From positions 139,007-203,006 of the forward strand of contig MNCI01000825.1 of assembly GCA_015680685.1 (NCBI GenBank): a stretch of 64,000 bases of DNA. Direction: 5' to 3'. The DNA comes from Gnetum montanum. Its lineage: Eukaryota > Streptophyta > Gnetopsida > Gnetales > Gnetaceae. Below, in pieces: positions 43,480 through 55,793 of this stretch; the stretch's first letter is position 1, and every line of letters begins with the position of its first letter. The notes under the pieces were generated by a model, which searched no databases, was not told where the DNA came from, and worked only from the letters and a program-made list of their open reading frames with translations. The position numbers were made by a program, and so were the translations under genes.

Positions 43480-44215
43480 AAGTTAAAGAGATAGCCATAG
43501 AGGTGATTGAACCCCAAATTGAAGTAGGTCATCAAAGAGGAAATTGAACAACTCCTCAAGGTGGGGTTCATTTATCCCATTGTGGATAGTGAGTGGGTTA
43601 GCCCACTTGTGATTATGCCAAAGAAAGAAGGCAAGTGGTGGGTTTTCATCGATTTTTGGCTACTAAATATGGCAACATTCAAGGATAATTTTCTATTGCC
43701 ATTTGTTGATCAGGTGTTAGACACCATATATGGGCATTGCTACTACAGTTTTCTAGATGGGTATAGTGGCTGTAACCAAATTCAAATTGCACTAGAGGAC
43801 CAGGTGAAGAAAACATTTACGAATCCTAGGGGGACTTTTGCATATTGCAAGATCTCGTTTGGTCTATGAAATGCTCCTGTTACATTCCTACACCTGGTTC
43901 TGAGCATTTTTCAATAGCAAATTAGAAGTGGTGTGGAAGTCTTCATGGATGACTTCTTCACTTATGGAGCTACATTTGAGCAAGCCTTGGACTACCTTGA
44001 GCAAGTGCTAAAACAGTGTGTTGAAACCAACTTGCAGTTCACTTGGCAAAAAATTTACTTAATGGTTCAAGAAGGCATTATACTGGGGCATAGAGTATCA
44101 CAAGAAAGAATTGAGGTAGACATTGAAAAAATAAGGGTCATCCAAGGAATGACCCACCAACCAGAAACTGTCAAAGATGTTTGATCATTCCTTGGGCATA
44201 CTAGCTACTACCAGT
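43480..44215 (+). pseudogene. Gypsy reverse transcriptase remnant (element 1)
   Basis: The frame 43561-43869 reads VGFIYPIVDSEWVSPLVIMP, FIDFWLLNMATFKDNF and YYSFLDGYSGCNQI, and 43933-44184 starts with the catalytic FMDDFFTYG and reaches GIILGHRVSQERIEVD. Both catalytic aspartates of FMDD and the Asp in FLDGYSG are kept. A TGA at 43867 and a TAG at 43915-43917 separate the frames. Confidence 0.9.
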
Positions 44216-44910
44216 GATTCATAGAGAATTTCTATAAGATCATAAAGCTATTGGTGGAGTTGATAAAGAAAGATGCTTCATTTGTCTGGACCACGAAATG
44301 TGAAAAAGCATTCCAATAGCTAAAAGAAAAACTTGTAGAAACTCCAATCCTACAAGCACCTGACTGGTTCAAACCATTTCATGTCATGGTGGATGCATCC
44401 AATTATGCCTTGGGAGACGTGCTTACATAAATGAATGATAAGAAATATCCATATTACATCCATTGCACTAGCAGAAGCATTGTGGGTGCACAACTAAACT
44501 ACACCACTACAAAAAAAAGAATTGATGGTATTGGTGTTTGCTCTAGAAAAGTTCAGGCATTATGTGCTTGCATATAAGGTGTTTGTGCACATGGATCATA
44601 GTGCCATCTGCTTCCTAATGAACAAGCCAACGGTGAGTCCCCATGTCATACGGTGGTCGGTGATCTTGTAGGAATTCAATCTTATGATGGTAGATTGAAA
44701 GGGCACTGAGAATGTGATCACTGATCACTTGCCTTGGTTGCGATGGGACAACAAAGAGGAAGAAAATCCACTATTTGATATGTTTCCTGATGAACTTCTC
44801 TTTGTTGGGGCTATAACTAAACAATTGCCCAATGAGCCTAAATGGTATGACAACATTCTCACCTATCTTCTCACCCAAGAGATGCCACAAGGGTTGGACC
44901 ACTAGAAGAA
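44216..44910 (+). pseudogene. Gypsy RNase H remnant (element 1)
   Basis: Reads TKCEKAFQ, LKEKLVETPILQAPDW, FHVMVDASNYALGDVL and KYPYYIHCTSRSIVGAQLNY, the RNase H-like domain with the Asp of VDAS. A frameshift in an A run near 44515 breaks it. The frame 44714-44905 continues into DHLPWLRW and the linker to integrase. Confidence 0.82.
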
Positions 44911-45960
44911 ATAATAGCTTCTTCACCAAGTAAAACACTTCATGGAGATCAATGGACACCTCTACAAGGTGTGCTCTAATGGCTTGGTTCGTTGGTGTGT
45001 CTCTGCTATCAATCAACTGTACATTCTCCAAGACACTCATGAAGGTCTGTCACTATGTTTGGAGATGCATAGTCATTAAAATCCTGATGGCAGGGTACTA
45101 TTGGCCAAAAATATTCATGGATGCTTACCATTACATCCACTCTTATGAACAATGCCAACAAGATGGTGGAATGACTACTCAAATGGAGGAACCTCAGCAA
45201 TGGATTCAACCACTAGAATCCTTCAACATCTAGGACACTGATTTCATGGGTTCCATCACATCCATGTCAAATGGAAAGGCATACATCATAGTCATTATCA
45301 CTATTTTACAAAATGGGTAAAGTAGTAGTCATCATCGATTATACATCTTCTACTGCTATTCAGTTTGTACAACAAAATGTTGTAAATAGGTTTCGTGTGC
45401 CATGTGCATTAATTTTTGATAATGGAACTCACTTTATAGGCACTACTTTTCAAAAGCTCATGCAATGGTTGGGGTTGAACATAAATTCAAAACACATTAT
45501 CACCCCCAAGCCAATGGTCAAGCTAAGGTTGCCAATAGGGAAATCACAAGGATTCTAATGAGAACTGTTATCAAATATAGGAAAGATTGGAGCATAAAAC
45601 TCAATGATGTCCTTTGGGCCTACCGCTCAACATGGAAACTTCCTATAGGCTATTCTCCCTATGAGCTTGTGTATGGAAAATTACCAACACTTCCTATTCA
45701 ATTCTAGCTCCATACACTTTTAATAGCCTATGACCTCGACCTTAACTTGAGTCTAGCACAAAAAGAAAGACTAATGAATCTCAACTTGCTAGATGAAAAT
45801 CAATTGGTGGCCCTATCATCTAATGAGTTGCACAAGGCCTACAACAAAAAGCAGCATGACCTTAAAATCAAAAAAGAAGAAGTCAAATTTCAACTAGGAG
45901 ATAAGGTTCTTTATTGGAACCCCACACACGTAGCTCAATGAACTAAGTTCTAAACGTTGT
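44911..45960 (+). pseudogene. Gypsy integrase remnant (element 1)
   Basis: The integrase that would insert the cDNA. The zinc-finger part is near 44980-45160 (HYIHSYEQCQQDG). The core reads [15 protein letters not shown] with the second catalytic Asp, then [20 protein letters not shown] with the third catalytic Glu region, then [21 protein letters not shown] frameshift near 45470 separates the two core frames. The C-terminal LGDKVLYWNP follows near 45895. Confidence 0.88.
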
Positions 45961-46809
45961 GGGAAGGACCTTACATCATTTACAAAACTTTTCCTTTTGG
46001 GACCATGATGATCTACAAACCTAAGAGCCCAAACAAGAAATAGTTAGTCAACATCCAACAAATCAAACCTTTCCATGAGCATAAGTTAGCTAATACAACA
46101 AACGCCTCATCATATGAACAACCATGCTCCATATTTTGGATCTCCTCCTTTCAACCTAGTTGTGGGGGAGATGGCCATCCATGCTAATCATATAAGCAGC
46201 TCAGTTTTTCAACTTTTTGTTTTACACATTTTTTGTTTTACAACTTTTTTTTTACACCTTCTTTATTCTACATCTTATTGTTTTCATGTTATTAATCTTT
46301 TCTAATTTTTTTTACACCATCATTACTACATTTGCTATTTCTTGAAAATTTTACACTTTCTTTTCTATTTTCTTTTATTTCATTTTTGTGTGATTTTCTA
46401 ACTTTTTGTTAATAAGTGCTAGGTACAGTGGTAATGCATTGCTTGATGGTGGCATGTATTATTTTGTTATTTGATTGTTGGTGTCTAGATTCTAGCTTTG
46501 AATTTCATTATGGATGATTAGGACATGGTTTCTTTTTCATGCAACAAGTAGTGAGTCCACAACATCCACCCATCCACAAACTCTATGGATTTCCTTGTTT
46601 TGGAAACTTGCAATCCCTTTTTCATTAACAAAAATTAACAAATTTGTGACTTTGGTAGTTTCCAAAATTGGAAAGGATTCAAAGGTTTGAACATGGTGTG
46701 ACTTAAAGGGGATTCGGTATTCTTTGCACCTTTTGTTTGCCTGGGTGCATGTGTGTTTTCATGGATTTCTTATCGTTCCATGTTGACTAATAAAACAAAG
46801 TTGAATAAT

Positions 46810-46961
46810 TCTTTGCATGGTGTGGTTATCATAAAAAAAAACAATGGGAATTCAAAGCACATCCCTTAGACAAAATAAATACATACATCTTTGCATGGTG
46901 TGGTTTCCATTTCAAAAAAAAAATGTGGGAATTCAAAGCACATCCCTTAGACAAAATAAAT
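46810..46961. repeat. 78-bp tandem duplication in element 1
   Basis: Units start TCTTTGCATGGTGTGGTT at 46810 and 46888 and both end CATCCCTTAGACAAAATAAA. Element 3 has a single unit, so the duplication is private to this copy. Confidence 0.85.
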
Positions 46962-47070
46962 GGGCTATAAGCACTGGTTATGGGATTAGAAAGACATGTT
47001 ACCCATGCTTGAAGGTCCCCTCTAACTAAGGCCCTTCCTCACTTCTTACTTCTCTTTTCTTCTTTAATAG

Positions 47071-47163
47071 AAATTGGTGGTTGTTCTGTGGGAGCACTCT
47101 TGTGTCTTAAGGGGATNAAATTGGTGGTTGTTCTGTGGGAGCACTCTTGTGTCTTAAGGGGAT
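47071..47163. other. Assembly join: identical 46-bp blocks around one N
   Basis: The block 47071-47116 is repeated without change at 47118-47163, separated by a single N at 47117. This is what unmerged overlapping contig ends look like. Confidence 0.85.
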
Positions 47164-48210
47164 GGACTGGTCTTAGCATGGTGATGTGAAGTTACTGAAC
47201 AAGGTCGGTTTTAGTTTGGACTAATAATGTATCTTATCAAAGTCATTTAACCATAAAATTCACAAGGGACTTCATGTCACCTTAACCAGGAGCTTCATTC
47301 CACTCTCTCTCATCCACCTATACTTTCCATGTCTCACTTCACTACTGGTTTCATGTTCTTGTTTAATGTCCTAGTTTGATGTGTTGGAATTCTTAGGTAG
47401 TTTCTTCTAGGTTTTTGTACTTAACCTTCCATAACCATTAATCATTCATAGAACCCACAGACTCTTTGATTTGAAGTTATGCAAGGGCATAAAAGGCTTG
47501 TGCCTACCTTGGGGAGGACCGACTTGCATATCTTTGGTTAGGTTAGTTAAGTTTTTTACCCTTAGACACTCTTACAATCAAATCCTTTTGTTTACCTCAT
47601 TAATGACATCCAATTATGCACATCTTCACAACAGTTTTCAGTGAACCTTTTTTTTTATTGTTGTGAATTCTTACACCCTCTTCAAATATTTCCTTGTGTA
47701 GAACTTTTTTAAATTTAATGAACTGCTTATCTATTTTACCCTATTTATCAGCCTTCCCCCTAACACTACTAAAGGAATCAACCTACCACAATCACAACCT
47801 AGCTAAGTGTACCCACAAATGAGACAAGGCATTTAACAACTATGTATTACACATTGCATACTAATTGATGATTCTATTATGATTGCAATGGGAAGCATGG
47901 ACTAGAAGAGGGACTATCTTCACCAAGGATGATGTAGCAACACCTTATGATAAGGATCATTCATGATCGTTGAATCTTCTCCCTCATTCTTTAGCTACCA
48001 AGAGGCATTGGATGTCAATTTTATCCAGGGTGTTCACTTCTCTTATCATGAACATCCAATTTTGTAAAGATTGTAAATATGTACACTTGGGCACTTAGAG
48101 TTTATTTATTCCATCTAAGTCAGTTTGTATGTTAGTTAATAATCTCATACATTTCAGATATTTTGTAAGGAACTTGTTCTCTCTTCTTCACTCGAGGACA
48201 AGTTTTCATT

Positions 48211-48224
48211 TAGTTGTGGGGTTA
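48211..48224 (+). other. Polypurine tract of element 1
   Basis: TAGTTGTGGGGTTA directly before the 3' LTR. Element 3 has CATTTTTGGGGTTA in the same place. Confidence 0.7.
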
Positions 48225-49040
48225 TGATGAATCGTGTTTTTTTTGTTTTCTCCAATGTTGGGTATTTGATGTTAGAGCCTAGATGTGATGTCAGATATCC
48301 AATGTCACAGGATATATGCCAGCCTATAAATATAGTGCTCAAGCTCACGATTTCCATATTAGTTTTTTTCATAGTTAGCAAAGCTCTTGTAGTTTGTTTC
48401 CTCCAGACTTAAAATATTTTCTAAGTGCCCACAACAAGAGTCTAAGTGTGTACGAATCTTTATTTAAACACTAATGTACCTAAGTGTAGTAGTGTGACAA
48501 GAATAAAATGAACCCTTTTGATAATCCTTGCAGCATTGAGAATAGATTAATGTTTTCTTTAATGCACTTTACTTTTATGAACTTTACTTTAATGCATTTG
48601 AATTAAGCACTTAATTTCCAATTCTTAATGAACACAAGCATGACCACTTCGAGCATATATATAGTGCTTGGTAACCCAACAATGCTTAATGTTTGGTAGC
48701 CCAACAACACTATATGTGTTCAAGATGTGTCTAAGAAAGTGGGATGGGTACTTGTGTTAGGCTAGCTAGGTAGTGAATGAATTAGATCTTATTCTTGTTG
48801 TAGGTAATTAAAGTTATAAAACATAAAATGATAAAAATCATGTACCTCAATTACACTTAAACCATATCCTTGAGCTTCACAAGTGTAATTGGGAAGACAA
48901 TGAACATTCTCAACATCCATTTCAATTCCTAGAGGAACTAGTGCACTGGAGAACTATAGGTCCACGGAATTCAACTGAATTGGGTGTGAATGCCTTAGTG
49001 ATTCGTATGGTTGGACAAAGGGGTACCTCACTGCTCATCA
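48225..49040 (+). repeat. 3' LTR of element 1
   Basis: Opens TGATGAATCGTG and closes CTCACTGCTCATCA, followed by the ATAAT duplication. Many scattered transitions separate it from the 5' LTR, so the insertion is old. Confidence 0.9.
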
Positions 49041-49045
49041 ATAAT

Positions 49046-49173
49046 AAAAATGTTTCTAGGTATATAATAACTTAAATAAAATTTTGTACAATTTACTTGA
49101 TTTACGTTGCAAACACTTAATGATAAATTATAACTTCTACAGAAATAAATTGATAAAGTCTAGGTACACTACT
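49046..49173 (-). repeat. 5' LTR of element 2, continuation after element 1
   Basis: The stretch with TTCTAGGTATATAATAACTT aligns with TTCTCAGGTACAATAATGCT in the LTR at 49174-50060, continuing where 39015 left off. The remaining outer part with the TATA box is missing here, cut by element 3. Confidence 0.65.
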
Positions 49174-50060
49174 TGATGAGTGATGAGGTACCCCTACATG
49201 CAACCATATGAATCATTAAGGTGTTCACATGCGATCTAGTCAATTTCTGTGGATTCCTAGTGTTCTCGTATACATGATTCAATCTAGAAGGTGTATCTAA
49301 TCAAGGAATGATTGTTGTCTTTCCAACTATACTTGTGAGGCTCAATTGTATGGTTAAGTGTAATTGAAGCACATGATTTTTATGATTTTGTATTTTGTTT
49401 GCCTAAGGTTGGTAATATATTGAAAATAAATTAATTAACTAATTCTACTAATTAATTTCTAATTAATAACTAACTATCCTAACATAAGCATCTAGTCCCA
49501 CTTCCTATACACATCTTGAACATGTACAACACTGCTAGGTAGCCAAGCCTTAATGCTATTGGGATTACCAAGTGTTATACATATGCTTAAAGTGGTCGTA
49601 CTTATGTATGCTAGTCTATTTAGCTTAATTAATTAATTACTTAAAGTCTTAATCATCTTAGCTTAATTAATCACTTAGTTAATGAAAATAATAAATGAAT
49701 AAATAAATCATTAAGCTAGTCCAAGTGTTACAAGGTTTATCAAAAAGCTCATCTTTATTGCCACATACACTGTGGTTCTCAGGTACAATAATGCTCGAAT
49801 AAAGATTTTTATACTCCTTAATTCTTTCTATAGGAACTTAGAAAACTATTCTCTATTACAGAAACAACTATAAGAATTTTGCTAGTAATTGAAATTCTAA
49901 CTCTTCATTAACATGATTGGGGTGTCGTATTTATAGACCTACTAGGGTGCCACGTTGATAGGTACACGTCAACGTGGGAAATCCTACGTCAACGAGATCT
50001 CATCGATGGGGTCACATCAATGGCATCTCGTGGATGCGATTGACTGATAACACTTTATCA
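49174..50060 (-). repeat. 3' LTR of element 3
   Basis: On the minus strand it runs from TGATAAAGTG (50060) to CACTCATCA (49174), 887 bases. A TATA box CTATAAATACG lies at 49935-49926. Two copies of CGTTGACGT, 20 bases apart, lie upstream of the TATA box at 49994-49986 and 49974-49966. The flank at the left is CTACT. Confidence 0.85.
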
Positions 50061-50074
50061 TAACCCCAAAAATG
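50061..50074 (-). other. Polypurine tract of element 3
   Basis: The minus strand reads CATTTTTGGGGTTA immediately before TGATAAAG. It shows that element 3 extends to the right. Confidence 0.7.
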
Positions 50075-50289
50075 AATGAAAACTCATCCTTGAGTTCTTA
50101 ACAAAATTGGAAAGGTATGGGGTTATTGACTGACACATGACACAACAAAACAAAACTAAGTGCTCGAGTGTAGGGATTCACATTAATTGCAAAATTATGG
50201 TGTTCATGACACAAAATTGAACACCAAAACATGACTAAACAAAATTGCACATCCTTTGATGGGGTGAAGAAAGTTGAAAAGATCAAACG

Positions 50290-53100
50290 GTCCTAGGTGA
50301 TGAAGGTTTCAAATGACCTTCTCTTACTTTGAATGCACATGGTGGTTGAGGTGGTTGTGACTATTCTCCTGTAGCTGCCACTTCTAGTGGAAGGTGAAAG
50401 GCATCAAACAATGCATTCATCTTCTCCTCCTTGCTTCAGGAATCATTCATAGTTCACATGACATCACTAATATGGGTGGGAATGGTGATATCCACAAACA
50501 AGGCATTATTGGCAATAGCTTCTTCACATTGATAAACCAGGTAGCAAATTGCTTGCATTCGATATCAAACACTTTGAGTGCATTCTACAACTTCTCATAG
50601 TCATTCATCCTCTTGGTCAGGTTCTTGGTACTTGATCCTTAATTAGTGAACTTCACCTTGAGAACCTCAAGTGCTGCATTTGCCACTACAAGCTTCTGCT
50701 TGGTGTCCTTCTAGTTCTTGAACTTTGCATCTTACAAGTACAAGTTGGCTACTTGTTTCTCCAATTTAGACCATGGCCATTCGATAGTCAGCATAGCTAG
50801 AGTTGCATATCGAAGATTAGCAAGCACCATGTATTCTATCATCTCCTCAATCTATAACTCCTTCATGCATATCTTTGCTTTGTTGTAGGCATCTATCCTA
50901 TCAATGATAGGTTGCCAAATCTCTCTTCCTTTCTGGAGTTTTTGGAGGGTCTCATTTACATTTTCCTTTGCTAACTGGATGTGTTTTTCATTAACTTCTT
51001 TCTGTAGATCGACCTGATCTCTGTAGTGATTTTTGACTCTCTCAAATTTGAAATCCTCTAATTTCTAGGTTGCTACTTTGAATGCAATCTTTTGGCAAAG
51101 AGCATGAATCTCCTCCATGGAAAGTTTTTTGTTTTCTATTGCCAATCTCCTTAGCTCAGTGTTCACTCTAGCTAGCTACTCTTGCTATTGATGGATAAAA
51201 TCTACCATTTGCTATTTTTGTGCATCAACATTTCATAGGCAATGATTCTTTGTAGTCAATTTGTACATTCTCCTGGAAAGTTTAATCCAAGACCTTTTGA
51301 ATTTTATGTTCCGTGGCCTCTACCAAGGATTGATAGAACACTACCATCTCCATCACACCCTTAACCCCTTTCAATCTTGTGTGAAGCTATTCAAGAGCTT
51401 CATCCTTTGTTAATGCAGGGTTGAGGAATGTAGAGTTAGCAATTTGGGCTCTTAGTTTAGCAGCCTCCGTAGCCAAGCATTCATGTAGTTCTTTGGCTAT
51501 TTTGAGTTGCCCCTCCAAAATGATGTTCTTATTCCTTGCTTCCAACAACTCCAACTGGGTTGCAGTTATGTTATCTGGAAGATCAAAGACATCCCACTAG
51601 TCAGTCTAGTAATTGTTCATGCTATGCTACACTCAACTTGCCACTTACTATCCCTACAAATGTCTACACATCTTTAAGTGTAAAAACATTTAGTATAGAT
51701 GTCTTAGATGCATTTAGAGTTTTAGAAATTCTATTAGCATCCACCTTTGTTGCTGTCTCCTACCCTTGGTGCTACATCACCAAAACTATTGTTCCCTCAT
51801 CCTCCTCCAAGTGCACTAAAAAAGTAGTATCATTCTTAGAGATTTCTAGGAATTATTACTATTGCAAGAGGGGAACCGTTACCTCGTAGATGCTAGGATT
51901 TGATCTTGCAGGAAATTCCATTCTTTGTGTCAAAAAAATTGGTCCTCCTCCCTCCATTTGGCTAACTATTCTAGCCACTTTATTCATGTGACTCATCACT
52001 AGCCAGTACATAGATGGATCATCACCACTCATTCCTACCTATTACTCTTGCTCACTAGAGAGCCATTCATGAAATTTGTGCAACTATTGAGAAGTTGTAG
52101 CAATATTTGGCACTATTTTCTGAGTGGGTGTTGGAGGTTGTGGTTGTTAGTCCTCTTCTTGGATGGCTTTTGTTGGAACTTTGTCCTTTATCATCTCCCT
52201 CAAGTTTGCGGATGGAGCACATCGAACATTGTCATTTGTATAACGGGTTATCCCTCCTCTCTGACATATTTTTCTAATGAGGCATGAAAAGGGGAGTGCA
52301 TTCCTTCCACATTCATTCTTCTTGAAGCACTTTTCTATTGCAAAATAGATTAGCTGCAGAAGGTTGACAAGGAATCTACCACTTAAAGTGGCACATGCAT
52401 GGGTAGAGAAGGTAGTGATCTTACTTGGCCTTACTGTTGGATTGAGGGAAAATTTCATAATCATGTAGTAGATTGTCTTCATTGGTGTGAGTGCACCATA
52501 CTCCTTATGATCGACCCCATAACATCATTGTGTCCATTCTTTCTTGATGCTGGGGTCTTCCTATATTGGAATCTCAATGATATTTGCACTAGTTTCTAGT
52601 AACCCAAGTATCTTTGAAATGGATTACATCGAGTAGGACACTAAACTATCCTTGATCTTGACCGTTGAACTAGCTTTCCCATGTACCACTTTCCACTAGA
52701 AGAGATGATGGGCCACATGGAAGAGTCCTCGAGTTGATCTTGTACTTCTTGAGATGCTTGCTCCAAGAAAGAGCCAAAATCTAACTCTTGGAGCTCCATT
52801 TTCTGAACCTATTTTAATTTGATCTACTTGAGGTAGGTTTTTGTCAAGGTCACCTCAATGTTTGCTTGTGAAGCTGGTGCCTCATTCCAATGGGATTACT
52901 CTATTGTTGCTACTTGTTCTTGAATCAAACATATAAATTCCACCTCAGGCTCCTCCCTAAGAGGTCACATAGCATGCATTAATGCTTGTTCTAATTGGGC
53001 CTATTTTTGGCCGTTTCCCATTTATGGTCATTTTTCCCATGGCTGTGATGGTCCTCTTTCCTGTGTTTGCTTCCCCTTTGGTGTCATCTATGGTCACAAC
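50290..53100 (-). pseudogene. Athila/Tat ORF1-like protein, decayed, downstream of pol
   Basis: The frame 52482-52147 reads CATLSGRFLVNLLQLIYFA and GRNALPFSCLIRKICQRGGI, similar to the LPFPSLI-type block of plant retrotransposon ORF1 proteins. Further on come EISKNDTTFLVHLEEDEG, VFDLPDNITATQLELLEARN and LKIAKELHECLATEAAKLRA, which match the coiled coil at 37.4-38.05 kb. Together they cover an N-terminal domain plus a coiled coil, about 900 codons with many stops. Its place between pol and the 3' LTR is unlike ORF1 at 62.9-63.9 kb. Confidence 0.6.
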
Positions 53101-55250
53101 ACATCCAAGGATTAGTATATATAATGTGTAACTTATAATGTTTTGATACCTTTTCTCATTAGTTAGTTACACTTAGGTTAAGGTTGGAACATGGTAGATT
53201 GGTTATTTTATTATTATTTTATTAATTTTTAAGTTCAAAGTGTTACCGAAGCTAGTTGGAAGAGTTTAACTTTTGTAATTTGATGTTTTCATGTTGGTTT
53301 CTTTGGTAAAAATTTGTGGGAGTTAGAAACATTTGGGAAAATTTTTGATCAAAAAATTTAGGTTGTAGACCCCACAACTAAGAGCTTATCTTCAATAGCT
53401 AAAAGGTCAAAGAATAGAGTGATTTGGACAAATAGTTAGGAAGATATGGCTTCTAGAAGGTTATGGGCTCTGAAAACTGCAAAAACTCCTCTAGCTTTTG
53501 AAATGAAATCTAAAAAATTCAAAGTGTGGGCATGTATCTATATACTATTTTTGTGTTGCGTTGATGGGGTCACATATACGTAGGGGGTCCATCAACAAGT
53601 ACCTGTTTATGAAGGATGTAAGCAAAATTTTTCAACTTGAATTTCTCATAAAATACATGGTTTTTTTTTGATGAAAGTGGAGTCCATGGAGTCCTAGAAA
53701 AGCTAAGAACTTGATGGAATCATCAAAGAGGATCTTTGAAAGCTCAAATATTGAAAAATTGGGTGAAAAATGTATTTATTGAAGAAATTTCCTTAAGAAG
53801 TGCATAGTTGAATGCATCGGATAAGGCATACGAAGGTTTGGATTGTGGGAATGTCTAAGGATGAGGTATGTAACTAACCCAACCAAGAGATATGCAAGTG
53901 GGCCCACCCCATAGTAGGTACATGCCTATTTTTCCACTACATAACTCAACCTAAGAAGTTTGTGGACCCCATAGGTGATTAATGGTTATGAAAGTTAAGG
54001 TTCAAAACTTGGAAGAATCAACCTAAGAATTTAGGCACGTTAAACCAAGACATCAAACAAGGACATGAATACTGACAGTGAGGTGAGTTATGGAAAGCAT
54101 AGATGGATGAGAGAAAAAGTGGAATGGAGTTCCTGATTAAGGTTACATGAAGTCCTTTGTGAATTTTAAGGTTAAATGACTTGATAAAATTCATCCCTAG
54201 TCCCGACCAAAATTCAGTGACTTTGCATCATCACTCTAAGATTAGTCCACCTCCTTGAGACGTAAGAGTGCTCCCGTAGATCAAACATTGTTCCTTATAG
54301 AGAAGAAATGAAAAGTAGGAAGTGAGAAAGGACCTTATTTAGAGGGGACCTTCAAGCATGGGTAACATGTCTTTCTAGTTCCATAACTAGTGCTTGTAGT
54401 CCATTATTTTGTCTAAGGGATGTGCTTTGAATTTTCATCATCATTTTTTTCATTTTTTCATTTTTTATTTTATTTTTTTCTTTTTTTTTCTTTTATTGAT
54501 GGAAGCCACACCATGCAAAGACTTATTCAACTTCTTGTTATTGGTTAACATGGAAGAGTAAGAAATCCATGAAAACACTCATGCACCCAAGTAAGTAGAA
54601 GGGTACAAAGAGTATTGAGCCCCCTTGAAGTCACATCCTATTCAAAACTTTGAATCCTTTTAAAGTCTAGAAACTACCAAGGTCACCTATTCTTTAAAGT
54701 TTTACTTGATGAAGAAGAACCTCATATTTCGAAAACAAGGAAAACCATAGAGTTTGTGGATGGGTGAATGTCATGGACTCACTGCCTATTCCATGAAAAG
54801 AAAATCATGTCTTAGTTATCTGGACCAAAATTCAAAAATAGAAATCAGACATTAGTAATCAAAAACAACAATAAGTACGAATCACCATTAACAATATCTA
54901 CAACACCATTGTGTCTTGTTGGCAATAAATACTTTATTAGTAGAAATTTAGAAAATCACAAGGAAATTATACAAGAAAGTGTAAAATATTCAAGAAAAAT
55001 CAAATGTACCAATGATGGTGTAAAAATAAAATAAGAAAAAAATATAAAACAAAAAGTGTAAGATAAGCAAGGTGTAAAACAAAAATGTGTATAACAAAAA
55101 ATAGAAAAATTGAGGAACCACATAAATGGTTAGAATAGATGGCCATCTCTCCCATGACTGAGTTAGAAGGAGGAGATTCAAAAGATTGAGTGAGGTTGTC
55201 CATTTGATGAGGTATTGCTTCCACTGGCTTGGTTGGGCTTATGGAAAAGT
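53101..55250 (-). other. Element 3 3' region, non-coding
   Basis: From 55.2 to about 53.9 kb it aligns with the post-integrase region of element 1. From 53.9 to 53.1 kb it diverges. GATGGGGTCACAT at 53563-53575 also occurs in the LTR at 50004-50016, so an old LTR remnant may lie here. Confidence 0.55.
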
Positions 55251-55379
55251 TTGACTTGTTGCGTGTTGACTAGCTACTTTTCATTTGGACATTCAAGTTT
55301 GTAGATTAACATGGCCATAGAAGGGAAGGTTGCATCAATTATGTAAAGTCCCTTCCACAATGTTTGAAATTTAGTTTGT

Positions 55380-55698
55380 TGTGGAACATGTATGGGGTTC
55401 TAGTAGAGGACCTTATTTGTAGGTTGAAATTTGAATTTCCTTACTCTTAGGTCATGTCATTACTTATTGAATGCCTTGTGCACTTCATTCAAGGATAGGA
55501 CCATTAATCAGTGTTCATCTAGCACGTTTAGTTTGATTAATCATTCTCTTTGTACTAGACTCAGATCAAGATCCAAGTTGCATCTTGTTGAAAGTGTATA
55601 GAGCTTGGATTGAATAGAAATTATTGGTAGCTTCCTGTACACCAACTCATAGGAAGAGTAGCCTATAGGAAGTTTCCATGTTGAGCAGTAGGCCCAAA
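55380..55698 (-). pseudogene. Element 3 integrase, C-terminal part
   Basis: The minus strand resumes integrase with [20 protein letters not shown] and continues to LDLDLSLVQRE. It follows directly on NDAL at 57394 in the homologous protein of element 1, so the intervening 1.7 kb is an insertion. Confidence 0.8.
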
Positions 55699-55793
55699 TG
55701 AAACACCACCAAATTTGGGCTACAACATCTTAACTATAAATTTTCCTAAGTGTTAGCATGAGCTCACTTTCTAAAAATTTTTCTAAGTGCTGG

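Larger units (their letters stand above)
45961..48210 (+). other. Element 1 3' region, non-coding
   Basis: About 2.2 kb between integrase and polypurine tract. No env-like frame is seen. It is T-rich near 46200-46400, has a 78-bp duplication and an assembly join (listed separately). The same sequence, reversed, follows pol in element 3 at about 53.9-55.2 kb, so it is a conserved 3' region of the family. Confidence 0.7.
39016..49040 (+). mobile_element. Full-length Ty3/Gypsy element 1 (Tat/Athila-like)
   Basis: A 10.0-kb element with LTRs 39016-39876 and 48225-49040, both TG...CA, and target duplications ATAAT at 39011-39015 and 49041-49045. It has a tRNA-Asp-type primer site, gag, protease, reverse transcriptase, RNase H, integrase in Gypsy order, a 2-kb non-coding 3' region and a polypurine tract. 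All frames are broken. It lacks the ORF1 seen in its relatives; gag starts about 180 bases after the primer site. It is inserted in the LTR of element 2. Confidence 0.93.
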
